NCBI GenBank assembly: GCA_031771865.1
Contig: JASISA010000041.1
Span: forward strand, 1,178,001-1,242,000
Reading direction: 5' to 3'
DNA: 64,000 nucleotides
Source of the DNA: Nothophaeocryptopus gaeumannii
Taxonomy: Eukaryota > Ascomycota > Dothideomycetes > Mycosphaerellales > Mycosphaerellaceae
The translations under genes were made by a program, and so were the position numbers. The notes under the pieces are model-generated. The model was not told the DNA's origin. It searched no databases and saw nothing but the letters and a program-made list of their open reading frames with translations. Every line of letters begins with the position of its first letter. Position 1 is the first letter of the stretch. Below, one piece after another: positions 31,906 through 43,371 of the stretch.

Positions 31906-33073
31906 TATTGCTGGCTTTCGGAGCTGGGCCTAGTCGACCGTTAAAGGAGGCTGACGTCCGTGAAACGTTGAACGACGTTTAAAGGGTTATACTTGTTTCG
32001 ATCCTGAACTATGATTCAGGTGTGAAGTGTCTCGTGTCGGAGAATCCATCTCGATCGGCCCCACCCAGATTCGGTATTGAACTCTATATTGCGAGACGGC
32101 AGCAACATCGTCCGTGGGCTTTTGGATTCTTGTGCAAGCCATCTTCGACTGTCATCTTGTTGTAATACCAATAGGCTGATTCACAGACGTTCTGCAATTA
32201 CTATACCGCTGCATGTCGACCTCTGACCACGTTTCCGGCGCTGCCGATCAATTGTCTATTCTTGCTGGAAGCTGCATCTCCCAAACTCTAACTGCCCAAA
32301 CAGTCAGCGTGAGCATAGGCGATTGCAGTAGATAGCCGAGAGCGCTTACTTCTTTGACCCCCTAGTCCCATGGTTCCCCCTCGCCTTGTTGATCTCATTT
32401 ATTTCTCCTCAACCGTTACTGAAAAGATGGTGCGCACCTGCAGCGCCTTCCCCATCCAGCGATGGGCGTCTAGGGTGCCGAAGAGCCAAGTAATGCCTTG
32501 TCTGTGACCGTCACTTTCAGGGACGCGGATTAAACATGTCCACTCCGAAGACCCGCTTGCCGATCCAATTGAAGGCGTCGAGTGTGAAGAAGAACCCCAG
32601 CACGAACACTCCACCACATCATCGCCAGGTTAAAGGCCCGGGTATACTTGTAGTATCATGGCATGTGCGCTCTTGAGTGAGCGCCTAGAATCTCCCAGAC
32701 CACGTCAGCATCCTTCACGTGGTCGACGAGTTTGAGTTTGGTGGATCTCGGCGGCTGCATCCTGATGTCTGCAGCTGGCGGGTAGCCCCGAGCGATATTG
32801 CGCGATTGGTGAGGATGAGAGGGTCGCATATCCGGCGGAAGAGTGCGTGGAGAGGCTAGCTTGATGAAGTTGGTGCTGGAGGCGGGTTGGATGCGGGCGG
32901 TAGGTGTGGTAGTGATGGCTCTCTTAAGATATCTCGAGTTCTCGACTCCATGGTGTCGCGAAGCCCGCCGTGGCTGCGTGGTATTTTTCTTGATCATGGT
33001 CGCTGTGCATGGCAGTCGCGATACATGTCGAGACGAGCGGAAGGAGATATCTACTTCTCTGTCCTCACTCCCT
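31906..33073. other. Intergenic with a possible degraded gene
   Basis: About 1.17 kb between the MDR gene's start and the COQ3 3' end, both on the minus strand. It includes the remnant listed separately and, at 32656-32997 minus, a 113-codon basic frame (MIKKNTTQPRRASRHHG) with no recognised family. The rest looks non-coding. Confidence 0.4.
32399..32640 (-). pseudogene. Unidentified frameshifted coding remnant
   Basis: On the minus strand two short stretches in different frames encode similar peptides: FVLGFFFTLDAFNWIGKRVF (about 32600-32540) and WLFGTLDAHRWMGKALQV (about 32485-32430). Both share F-TLDA--W-GK. The first is hydrophobic like a membrane segment and ends at a TGA; the second continues in another frame. 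This suggests a duplicated or frameshifted fragment of a gene I cannot name. It might also be the last exon of a small membrane protein whose upstream exons I failed to join. Confidence 0.3.
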
Positions 33074-34063
33074 TCACCGCAGCTTTCTCATCCCAAAGAA
33101 ATAATTTCCCCAATCCTCACTTCCCTCAACAATCTTCCATCCCAAGCCAGGCACATATACCACGCCCATCTGCTGCCATCCATCTCCTCCCACCTGCAGA
33201 TCCAATTCTTCCTGTCCTCTCGCCCACTCCCTCAACTCATGCGGCTGGATATACTGACTCCACTCATGCGTACCCCTCGGCACCATCCTCAACACCTCCT
33301 CAGCCATGAATTTCGTCGTGAACCAACTCGTACCCGTCCGCGCAATCGTAGACCCAACCAACCATCCGCCAGGCTTCAGATGTTGCAGAATATTCGCGAG
33401 GAAGGGAGAGGGTTGGCGAATATGTTCAATGACTTCGAAAAGAGAGATAATATCGTATCCTTGCTCAGGCGTAGCTGGCTTTGCAAGCTGTTCGATAGCG
33501 ATATTCTTGTAGGTCAAGCGTCCCGGCTCCAGAAGTTTGGGATCTTGTCTCGCATGTTTCTTCGCAACGGCGATGACTTCTGGAGTAGGATCAATTGCCG
33601 TCACGCTCTCTGCCATTGCCAGACGAGCTGCTGATTCGGCGAATATCCCTCCTCCGCAGCCGATATCCAAGAACTTCAGCTTCCCTCCTTCTGTTCCGTC
33701 ATCGCTGAATTCTGCGTCTGTTGCAAGACACTTCTTGATGAAGTCATGTCGCATCGGGTTCATCAGATGCAGCAGTCTGCTTGAGCCATGCGGATCCCAC
33801 CATGATGAAGCGAGGGTGTTGAAATGCGAGACTTCGGTCTGGTTTACGGAGCTCTGTTGGCTGTCGGCGGCGGAAAAGTTGGTGTTGTAGGTCGCTTGGG
33901 AGCGAGTTTGGAGGCGGTTCGTGGCAGGGACAGCGAGGACTTGCCTGATAGCAATGCTTCTGATATGGGTTGGAAGGGCGATTAGCCGGCGTGCCATAGC
34001 ATTGGAAGCCATGCTGGGATGTCGTGGAGTTTTGATGGCGACGATGTTTCGTGGGAGTCGCAT
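33074..34063 (-). CDS. COQ3: Ubiquinone biosynthesis O-methyltransferase Coq3
   Basis: A single exon of 329 residues. Coq3 performs both O-methylations in coenzyme Q synthesis, on the matrix face of the inner mitochondrial membrane, using SAM. The N-terminus (MRLPRNIVAIKTPRHP, with a second Met at 18) is basic and Ser/Arg-rich, as a mitochondrial presequence should be. The UbiG/Coq3 block VSHFNTLASSWWDPHGSSRLLHLMNPMR precedes SAM motif I FLDIGCGGGIFAESAARL (132-139). Then come ITAIDP-like SVTAIDPTPEVIAVAKKHA and SLFEVIEHIRQPSPFLANIL. The C-terminal WFTTKFMAEEVLRMVPRGTH is also diagnostic. Intact. Confidence 0.95.
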   Translation of the reverse strand: MRLPRNIVAIKTPRHPSMASNAMARRLIALPTHIRSIAIRQVLAVPATNRLQTRSQATYNTNFSAADSQQSSVNQTEVSHFNTLASSWWDPHGSSRLLHLMNPMRHDFIKKCLATDAEFSDDGTEGGKLKFLDIGCGGGIFAESAARLAMAESVTAIDPTPEVIAVAKKHARQDPKLLEPGRLTYKNIAIEQLAKPATPEQGYDIISLFEVIEHIRQPSPFLANILQHLKPGGWLVGSTIARTGTSWFTTKFMAEEVLRMVPRGTHEWSQYIQPHELREWARGQEELDLQVGGDGWQQMGVVYVPGLGWKIVEGSEDWGNYFFGMRKLR

Positions 34064-35000
34064 TCAAGCAAGCTTTGGAGGTAAAGGAAACTGACCCGAG
34101 CGCTCGGGCCAGAACTCTCACGGAGCAACCTCGAGCTCACGAGACTCCCACTCCTGAAGAGGGAAACAATTGGACGACATCGTCTTCTCGAACTCCTCTT
34201 CCATGCAGCGGTTTACTTAGCGACTATGGTATCTTGGTCCAAAAGCAAACCAAAAAAGCAGTACCGCCATGAGTCTCGCCGGCAAAATCAGCCTCGCTTC
34301 GCCATGACTTCCTATTCCGCTCCAATATAACCTCATTCTTCCAGGTCCTCCAATCTTCACAGTACTGCTCCAAACTCCCATTTCAATAGACCCGTTTTCA
34401 TCTCATCGTAGCCTTCGCAAAAGCCTTCCTTGGGTATATCAATAATTGTCGCACTCATGTCAGTTGTCGCAGCGTCCTGGCCTCTAGTAAGGTCCGATCT
34501 TGTCACCTGTGACAACCAGCTCGTCCAAGCCAAAGTCGAACGACGGAGCCCCAGGCTTGCCTCTCCGAATTGTCGATACAGAAGTCTGTAGACTTGTTCA
34601 GCAGGCCCGCGGCTATGTCTTCTAGATTTGCCGTTATGAGAACAGAGTGCCGGCGTCGTGCCGAAGAAAGAGATCTGCCGCTGTCATCGCATCCGGACCA
34701 TGCCCCGAGATGACCAACTGTTTCGCCCAGGATAGCGCGCGTCGGTGCTTACTCCGTGTACATGAAGTAGCGTCTCTTCTAGCGCAGCAAATCATGTCCA
34801 AGTAGATTCGAACATTGCACTGACAAGGGCGGTGTCGCGATATCAGGAGGTGCGCAGCGCGTTGCTTGCGGCGTATGTCCGATGTGTCGTTGATGGGTGC
34901 CCATGGATCTGCTCGCTGTCTCGGAACCAGAAGCGCAGAGGGCATAGCCATGACACTCATTGTCGACTCTGCTTGATAGATAAGTCTTGTTCGGGGCATC
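34064..35000. other. Intergenic COQ3 promoter / CDC24 3' side
   Basis: A 937 bp gap upstream of COQ3 and downstream of CDC24, both on the minus strand. A 164-codon minus frame overlapping the CDC24 end is a shadow. Nothing else was recognised. Confidence 0.4.
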
Positions 35001-38000
35001 TCATTTCGTGCAGAAAAGCTCGATCTCGCCCATTCCTCCGATTCCTTCGCCCTTCTGCTCTCTCCACGTCTCAAACGCGGTCTGCACGTCTTCGTCGCTC
35101 TGGATACTGACGTAGTCGTCCTCATCAAGATATTTAAGCTTGACTTGCTTCTCTTTGGGCGCGCTATCAGCCAAGCTCAGGTTTGTCGATCGCTGAAGCT
35201 TGGCATCAATCCGGTCCTTCAAGGTCTGGTAACTGATATTGGTCGACACCACCAACGTCAGAGTCTGCGAAGCAGCAGGACAATGTACCCGAACTTTCAG
35301 TTGTGCGGGCGTATTCTTCGGGCCTTCTTCATCGACAGGCGTGGGTGGCACAAACGCTCCTGGCTGTAGCGGTGTCATCGCCCCATACGGCACTCTTGCC
35401 TGCACAGGTGTAATAGTCCTCGCGCTTCCATGTTGCATTGACCTCGGATCCGGACGACCTGGGTATCCGTATTCTGTAGGTGACGTCTCTGATGTTTGAG
35501 AATATTGCCTCTCCCGCAGCATCTGTGGTGATCCATTTCGCGCAACACCGTTTGGCAATTGGGGAGAACTTGTTTGACTCCTATTCGCATACGGTGCTGG
35601 CATTTCTGGAACTGGAGGCTGGCCATTGTTTCTGACCGGTACACGCTGACCGTTGTGGATGTCGGGACTGCTCGCTGATCGGTTTCGAGGACCAGGCATT
35701 TGTTGAGAGCTGTGCATTGCTGTTCCGGGAGGATATCGAGCTTGCCCAGAGGGCACTCTGCCAGTCGGTGCATATCCATTCTGGCCATTCACGAGCTGAC
35801 GCCCCATCGCAGGTGCCGTGAATCGCGTAGCAGCATGGCCTTCCTCATAATATCCATTCTGTGGTACTGCTTGCCTTGGGAAGGGATACGTGCCAGAGCT
35901 TGCGCTCGTTCGTGAAGACATCGAAGACATCGGAGAGTCTGTGGTGGGCGAGAAATAGCTGTCCATGTCCCGGTGTCCCGGTGATTGCGCAGGTTGTTGC
36001 AATTCTCGTGTCCGAAGCTGGAGGTTCTGAGGGACACTGGGTAGTCGCGGAGCCTGAGCCAGCGTAGACGCGGTTGATAAATGTCCAGAGCTGTCACCTG
36101 TTGTGCTCCTAGAGCGCAATGAGCTAGAGCTCCCATTGCGACTCTGAGAGAATGCGCTCGGAAAGCCTGAGTTTGACCAAGTTCCGCTGCCCGCCAACGT
36201 ATTTGCGTCATCTTCGTCTTCGTCCTCCAAAGCTTCTTTGTATGGGTTCTCGAGGGCTCCTTGGTTTTGCATATAGATGAAATCCGTCGCACTGGTCCCA
36301 TTGCGAGTGCTGCTATCACTGTGTCGCGCGCTCGAGGCACGATCAGCGCGATAATGCCGTCGCTGAATCTCAATCTGCTGCGCCCACTTCTTCAAAGTCT
36401 CTTCGGTCGTGAATCTAATGATGAAATTCTCGATGCTGGGGTCACCTTTCCAGAAAATCTGACATGTATATGAGCCTGTAATTTCAGTCAAATTAGCCGA
36501 TTGCTCGACACAACGTACCCTATCACTGCTCCGAACCAACAGATTCCAATCCGAGGAGGGGCTCATACCTGGTTTGGCAAGGGATACTAAATCGGTTACA
36601 TTCTGCATGAAGATGCGCCCCTTGAGCTGAAGCTTTGGCTTGCCCTTGTTATCGACCAGGTTCTTGTTGGAGAGTTTGTTCTTCGGCTTATTCAAATCGA
36701 TGTTTTTGCAGCAGAGCAAAATCGACTCAAACAAATATACGTGGTACTGCCGTTCACGTCAGTTTAGACTTCCATCCTCTCGCTCGCACGGGCTAGAACG
36801 AGAATGCGAGTCGTTGCAATCCCGATTGGGAGCGAACGTGTAACTTACCGATCGCTCGGCATCCTTGCCACTGGTGAGGTTCTCGCTCTTCAGAACAGTG
36901 AAGGTACCATAGAGCAGGAGCTCTCCAAATCCTTCGACGCGGTGGCCCTTCCAATCTTCGACTCTCATCTTGAGCTCCTGCACAGCTTCCGCTCGTTCTT
37001 CCTTGTCGACGGCCTTGTTAGTCCTTGTGAGTACTGATGTGGCCGCTTCCATGCCATGTAGGAGGTCCTGTCTTCGCTCCTCGTCCAAATCGCCTTTCTT
37101 GTAAAGTTGCTCCAAAAGCAGTGGGTATTTCGTCAGCCTCTGAAATGGCTTCATCAGAAATGAGTATAGACTGGTCGGCGATTCGACCATTTGTCGCATC
37201 TCAATGCTCCCGCCAGCCTCTCGCAGTTTCGAGAATTCCGCAATGACTGTTCTCTCGCATTTGCGCTGGTTGGCAATGTACGGTTCGTAGACTTTGAACG
37301 CCTCGCAGTAGAGGAGGAACAGCTTGCCCCAGTTTTGCTCATCTTCGTGAAGTGCATTCGTTTGTTCCACTCGGATGAGGAAGCGGCGCTGAAAATCCAG
37401 TAGCGCATTAAGATTCAGGAAGATATCATGTACCGCATCACCGGGAATGACGCCCTTCTCTTCCACCAAGTGCTTGAATGATTGAAGTAGTTCCAGATGC
37501 TGCACGTATGTTCGTTCCGACCGGACCAGCTCAGAAACGATGTGTTGTCGTTGTGTACGCTTCATGCCCTTCTCGGCTTCCTCAAAATCGAACGCAGTGG
37601 GTCGCACGTCCTCTACGATACCACGTTGTACGAGAACATCCAAAACACGATTGACAACCCTCGCAACTTTGACGAATCCGGTGGTGTCGTCTCCGTACAA
37701 ATCCGTGATAATGAACAGCTCGTCATTGGGAATCTTGAGATCTGAGATGCAGGCCTGGATGAACTTGAATGTTGCTGCTTTCGCCTTCTTCTCTTCTTTC
37801 ACACCCTGCGGCAGGCTGAGAGGTTGTGTTGGCCGGAGCGCGTTATACAAAAGCATCAGCGGGTACCCTCGACGGAACGTCCTCCATAACAGTGTCACTG
37901 GATCGGTGTCCTCGTCTGCTTCTTCTTCCTCTTCTAACAACGATTCATTGAAGCCAGGAACGCCAAGTAATCGCTGCCGCAATGCCACGCATATTTGGAA

Positions 38001-38393
38001 TAATGAGCTGCTCGCGTCGGCGACGGAGTTCATGATGTTGTCGTTGGCCTTGACCATGTCGTTGCCATTGGGCGGCATCCCACCACCGCTTGCGACGGCG
38101 GCCGCATTCGTCGGCATGGGCGGCGGTGGGAAGAGAGTACTGGAGGAGGTGCCTTGGGTGTCACTGCTGCGGTTGCTCAGCTGCGACTGAATGCTGTAGT
38201 TGGAAGAGGTATGTCCTTGAGAGTGGACCAGCGGATTCTGGGCGTGGTTCGGCGTAGTCATGTTGGGACCCTGCACGCCCTGCTGCGATCTAAGTTGGTA
38301 GTGTCCGCTTTCGTCGACGGCGACTCCAGGGGGGTGCAGCGGAGCAGTCAAGCTTCGGGTGAAGACCGGATTCCCACGAGATGCGATCTCCAT
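35001..38393 (-). CDS. CDC24: Cdc24, guanine-nucleotide exchange factor for Cdc42
   Basis: Three exons, 38393-36849, 36746-36569 and 36475-35001, give about 1,065 residues. Cdc24 activates Cdc42 at polarity sites. In order: a disordered N-terminus; a calponin-homology domain (about 130-255, DPVTLLWRTFRRGYPLMLLY); a DH exchange domain (about 285-470, VSELVRSERTYVQHLELLQS, SLYSFLMKPFQRLTKYPLLL); and a PH domain (FGELLLYGTFTVLK to GSYTCQIFWKGDPSIENFII). A long Ser/Pro/Gln-rich linker follows, then a C-terminal PB1 domain (LKVRVHCPAASQTLTLVV, LKYLDEDDYVSIQSDEDVQ), which in yeast binds Bem1. The second intron is 93 nt and free of stops, so retention would add 31 residues inside the PH domain; homologue spacing says it is spliced. 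Confidence 0.95.
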
Positions 38394-39688
38394 AGTCGCC
38401 AGCGCTTTACGCGGCGGACGGCATGGACGCGACGGCGACTGCGGGTGGGAAGTGAGGGGAGCGGAGGGAGCGGTGACGGCGGGTGGTGGGAACGACGTGC
38501 CGCGGCAGTAGTGAGTATTTTACTCTGGCAGTTGTGGTGGGCGGTGTTGGTAGAAACAGCACCACGGTTGACTGCACAGGGCAGGACGGTGGTACGGCAG
38601 TGAGGGCAGTAGTTCTGCGATGGTGTGAGAGAGCAGAGCGTTTCTCCTCGCGCTGCACGTCCCAGGTGGTGTCTGAGTGTCTTGCGAGGCCCCGCCGGTG
38701 GACTGGCACTGACTGGGAGGAGAGCGGCGAGGATTGGTCTAGGTTTTTGGGCTTTGCGGACCGCAGCGCTGGGTTCTGCTGGGTTCTGGCAGTAGATTGG
38801 CACTGGGCAGCCAGCGCGCACGGCAGCGCAGGTCAAAGCAACTCCTGGAATGGGTGGAATCGGCTCTTGAGTCAAGCGTCGGCCGGCATGCGGGACGTGA
38901 CTTGGCCTTGCCTTGGGCTCTAATCAAATCGCGCCCAGCAGTCGACTAGATTGACTAGGCGTTGCCTAGGCGTTGACCAGGCGTTGAGGGTGTGCGTGAT
39001 GGAGGTGGTGGAGGTTGCCGTGTGCTCGGTTGTTATTGTTGACGGTATGCACATAAGGTACGGAGTAGACACGGACGGCGGCTACAGTATAAGTGATATG
39101 TGAGTGATGTGTGCTCAGAACTCGGGCGGTGGGTGACGCTGCTGTAGTGTCCGGTCTTCCGCCGCGGTAGCGTCCGGCGTCTCTTGTGCCACTTTCGGGG
39201 TCAAGTCTTCGTCTGCTACCTGTGCTACTGATGAATCTGGAACGAAGGGTTCATGCTAGGGGTCCTTTGTGCTGCTCTCGCATATGCACTCCGCGACCAA
39301 TCAAAGCACAAGAAGCGACTTTGTTTCACGAAGTCAATGGCCTGCTCGAAAGGGCAATGGAGCGACAGTTCGCAGTAGTGATTGTGAGAGATTGCTTCCT
39401 CCGTCAAGCCAGGCTTCACCATGCAAATCCGTCTGCACCTGCATGTGTCGTGTGTGAAGCGTACATGTTCACCTCACCTCACGTGCTGCTGTTGCTGCTG
39501 CTGCTCCCGTCGTTCGATATCAGCGGTGCTGCAATTGATGCCTCAGCCTCACCAAGGCCGCCGGCGCGGAGAGAGCAAAGCTTGATTCGCCAGCCGGATG
39601 AGACGAACGGCGAAACGAGTCTGAGCGTCACGTTCGACCTGACTACCACTACCTCAGGCATGAACAGCTTCTCTTGTCGACTTCCTCG
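38394..39688. other. Divergent intergenic region CDC24 / F-box-WD40 gene
   Basis: About 1.3 kb between two outward-reading genes, expected to contain both promoters and long leaders. It has an 11-bp-period triplet repeat (listed) and a short (CTG)n-like run near 39482-39508. A 168-codon plus frame at 39186-39692 is unsupported. Confidence 0.5.
38955..38987 (+). repeat. Three tandem copies of an 11 bp unit
   Basis: CTAGGCGTTGC, CTAGGCGTTGA and CCAGGCGTTGA follow each other without gaps. The 11 bp period is about one helical turn, so the AGGCGTTG core would present three times on the same DNA face. It is about 560 bp upstream of the CDC24 ATG and 700 bp upstream of the F-box gene's ATG. Possible protein-binding array; no known factor assigned. 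Confidence 0.7.
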
Positions 39689-42600
39689 ATGAGAAACACC
39701 TACAGCGAACCACCACACAAGCGCCACACCGCGCTTCACATAGAGAGCCAACGCACCACCTCCTCCACCGCGCACGAGTCCGACAACGTGACCATTCCCG
39801 CGACACACAGGCTTGCTGTCCGGCTGCACCTCGATCCATCTGGCGATCCTGGCCTCGTCAACACGCTACCATCAACGTCCACCACAAACAGCCCCGCCGC
39901 CTCGACCACCACCCACGACACCGCAGATGCTCAGCTCGGCGCCGCTCTTCCTTTTGACCGCTTCATGATGCATCGACTGCTGCACCGCTCCCAGCGCGCC
40001 GAAATGATCGCCAACGATGAAGGCTACTCGGGCTATTCCGAGGACGCCCAGAGCCAACCGAGCAACGACGGCATGGAGGATGCGCCTGACGCCCACTTGG
40101 ACAGCCTCAAGGCCATGCTCCTCGCGCTGCCTACGGAGAAGCGATATCGTACGTGATGCGAGTCTGACTTGCGAAGGAAACATGTGATGCTGATGTTTTG
40201 TTTCTAGAATTAATCAGGGACGTATGTCCTAGCTTTCCCACCTCGATCCTGTACCAATTGCACACCGACATTGCATCCATGGTGTACTTCGACCCCGTGC
40301 GATACTTACCAAACGAGCTCATCCTCCACATCTTCTCACAACTCATGCCAAAGGACTTGCTGACCGCATCGACCGTGTCACGAGGCTGGCGAGAGCTAAC
40401 CCGAGATGAGCGATTATGGCATGACAACTTCTACCGTGAGGGCTGGATGGTGAACAAGGAAAAGACTGAGGAAGTTGCGCACAAGGCGAAGGAAAAGGGT
40501 GCGAGAATGGTCGAGGATATGATGCGAGGACGTCCCAAATTGCAGCGGAAGCAGAGCCGTAAGAGGGCTCGAGACGAAGCATTCAGCGATGTTGAGGGTG
40601 CGCAAGCCACTGCGGCTGCATCTTCATGTCGTCAGGGACTGCCGGAGGATGCCGACAGCATGGAGGGAGTTGAGCAGACGTCTGCACCAAGCACGGCGTC
40701 GGTTGCTATCGTCAGCCGGCCTGCATCTCCAACCATTGACGCGGCCGTGCAGAGTCCCATTGACACTTCTCTCGTCCTCAAGCCGTCGATGTTCAGCACT
40801 GCCAAGGATCCACAGGTCAGCTGGCCGTGGTTGTACAAGCAGCGTCGGCGGCTTGAGCGAAATTGGGAGACTGGCAACTACACTATGTTCCGTCTCCCAC
40901 ACCCCAACTACGAATCCGACGGTCACAAGGAATGCGTTTACACGATACAACATTCGGGCAAACACCTAGTATCTGGCTCTCGGGATAAGACTATCCGCAT
41001 CTGGGACCTCGACACAAACCGACTCCGTGATCATGGTATTCTGGAAGGTCACGAGGCCAGTGTGTTATGTCTTCAATTCGACGAGAAGCCGGGCGATAAG
41101 AACGATCTCATCGTGAGCGGTGGGAGTGACAACTATGTCATCATCTGGAGATTCTCAACCGGGCAAATTATCAAGAAAATGACAGACGCTCACTCCGAGA
41201 GTGTGCTGAACTTACGCTTTGACGACCGCTATCTAATCACTTGCTCAAAGGATAAGACCATCAAGATCTGGAACCGGCACGCCATTGTACGCAACGACCC
41301 CATCATTCCGGCCCGCGTGGTGAATCTCTTCGACACTGAGGAAGATCGTGGCACCTTGATTCCTCAATTCACGCTCCTCGACACCCTGTGGGGCCATCAA
41401 GCTGCCGTCAATGCCGTGCAGATCAACGACGATGTCATCGTGTCAGCATCTGGCGACCGTACGATCAAGTCTTGGAACATCCATTCCAAAAAAGATGGCG
41501 CTAGTCATCGGAAGTCATACACAGGCCACTCGAAGGGTATCGCGTGTGTGCAGTTTGACGGTCGTCGGATCGTGAGCGGCTCATCAGACAACTCGGTGCG
41601 AATCTTCGATTACGATACGACTGCGGAAGTTGCATGTCTCGAGGGGCATAACAGCCTGGTCCGCACTGTTCAGGCTCGGTTTGGCGACCTCGACACTGTC
41701 ACTGATGAAGAACTGCTGGAAGAAGCCAAGTCCGCTGACCAAAACTTCTTGAAGGCAGTGGACTCTGGAATGACACCAGCCGAGGTGTCCCGCCGCCGTC
41801 GACCCCGTAATGCTGGGTCTAGCAGGCCACAAGATATGCTGAGCTTCGGGACTAAGATTCCTCCGGGCGGTGGTGGTAGCAGATGGGCGAAGATTGTGTC
41901 AGGCTCCTACGATGAGACCATCATCATCTGGAAACGCGATCCGACTAAGAATGGAAAGTGGAAGCCAAACCAACGTCTACACCAAGGCCAGTTAGCGGCG
42001 CGCTCCAGACCAACTGCTGCACCGCTCGCGCACAATGCCAACAACGTTGTCGCACAAGGCAATCTTGCCCAGCCTCAAAACGCAGCGCAAAATGCGCAGC
42101 ACATGCTGCAAGCCCACAATCATCTTGCAGCTTCTCACACCCTTCTTGCGCATCCTCCCGCTGGACCAGGTCAACTCTTGCCACAGTCTCAATTGACCGC
42201 TCTAGCTGCGGCTCAGACCAATCTGAACCATCATCTTCAGACTTTGGCGAGTCAGCAGCATGGGCATGCTGTAAACCACGGCGTCAATATAAACAACGCT
42301 GCTGGAGGCACTGCCAATGTGGCAATTGCTAACGCTAATCTGCTTGTTCCTGGAACTCACGTTCATACTACTATGAGCCAACAGAGTGCCACACAGACTC
42401 AAGTCGCCGGCCCGGCTGCCATTCAAGGCCAGCAGGCTCAGCCACCGCCTCAAACCGCACCGGCTCCAGCAGCGCAAGCTCAAGGCCAGCCCGCTGTCGT
42501 TACGAATGTCAACGCTGCTGCTGCGGTTGCCCAGGCACCGGCTCCTGGCCAACAGCAGGCTCAACAACAAGTTCAACAACAAGCTCAACAGCAAGTCCAG

Positions 42601-42822
42601 CAACAAGCTCCCGCGCCTGGTCAAGGTCACCATCACCATCATCATCACCATCATCATCACAACGGAGGGCCGCGCGGTGAGTCTAATCGGGTTTTCAAGC
42701 TGCAGTTCGACGCTCGTAGGATCATTGCTTGTAGTCAAAACAAGGTCATCGTGGGCTGGGACTTTGCGGCTGGCGACAAGGACCTGGAGTGGGTTGGCGA
42801 TTGGAGCATGGAGACAAATTGA
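39689..42822 (+). CDS. F-box/WD40 protein, SCF substrate receptor (Met30/Pof1/Fbxw-like)
   Basis: Two exons, 39689-40148 and 40208-42822, joined by a 59 nt intron, give 1,024 residues. The F-box (about 182-228, VRYLPNELILHIFSQLMPKD) should bind Skp1, and the WD40 propeller should hold substrates for ubiquitination by an SCF ligase. WD repeats run from about 391 to 730 (HLVSGSRDKTIRIWDLD, YLITCSKDKTIKIWN, IVSGSYDETIIIWKRD). The propeller is then interrupted by about 235 Gln/Ala/His-rich residues, including poly-Gln runs and 11 consecutive His (nt 42628-42660). A final blade (FKLQFDARRIIACSQNKVIV) follows. Sulphur-regulation (Met30/SconB) or Pof1-type roles are possible; the target is unknown. 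Confidence 0.88.
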
Positions 42823-43371
42823 TGGACCGGAATCTCTGCAGAAGTTGTACTTTGGTCCAAATCGTGTCTTTGAAGCGCTGGCGTTGGTCAGGCTGTGTGT
42901 TTCACAATGTTTCTTATCCTTCTAACGAGTGGATTGAGTCGTTTTGCTGTTGGAGACAGAAGTGGTGATGAGGTTGTACTCCCATCATCAGACCCAAGTT
43001 GAGTTACATTAGAGATTCGCTTGAGCCAGACAGGCCGCGTACTTTAGAAAGCCTTAAATTCTTCATCCCTTCTCAATTCGATCCCTTCCCGACGCTGCAG
43101 TACCTTAACTATCGCTCTTGCTTTGCCAGTATGCCAGGGCGCCACATGCAGCCGGCTGAACAGCCGAGGCTGTCGACTTCACCTCTTTCGACTTCACGAC
43201 TCGCCATCACGACATAGCCACAAGAACAGATCTCCATTCATCACTCATGCTCATCAGTCTTCTGTGACAAGAGCCCGCTCGTCTCGCACATCTTTTGTCG
43301 GTTTTCCTCCATCCGTCTGTCAGGTTCATCGCTTCACTGGTGGGCAATCAGCCCATCCCTCCAGTACCAGA
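42823..43371. other. Intergenic F-box gene / enoyl-CoA hydratase
   Basis: A 549 bp gap between two plus-strand genes. A frame entering the hydratase ATG from upstream is open but looks like leader sequence. Confidence 0.4.

Noticed and set aside
34634..35128. Minus-strand 164-codon frame overlapping the CDC24 3' end
   Set aside because: Overlaps the PB1-coding sequence in a different frame and shows no family similarity.
39186..39692. Plus-strand 168-codon frame just before the F-box/WD40 gene
   Set aside because: It includes a poly-Leu run from a simple CTG repeat, no domain, and ends at the ATG of the real gene; likely leader sequence.
42628..42660. Eleven consecutive His codons considered as a cloning tag or vector contamination
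   Set aside because: It uses mixed CAC/CAT codons within a natural Gln/Ala-rich insert of an otherwise typical fungal gene, so it is native.
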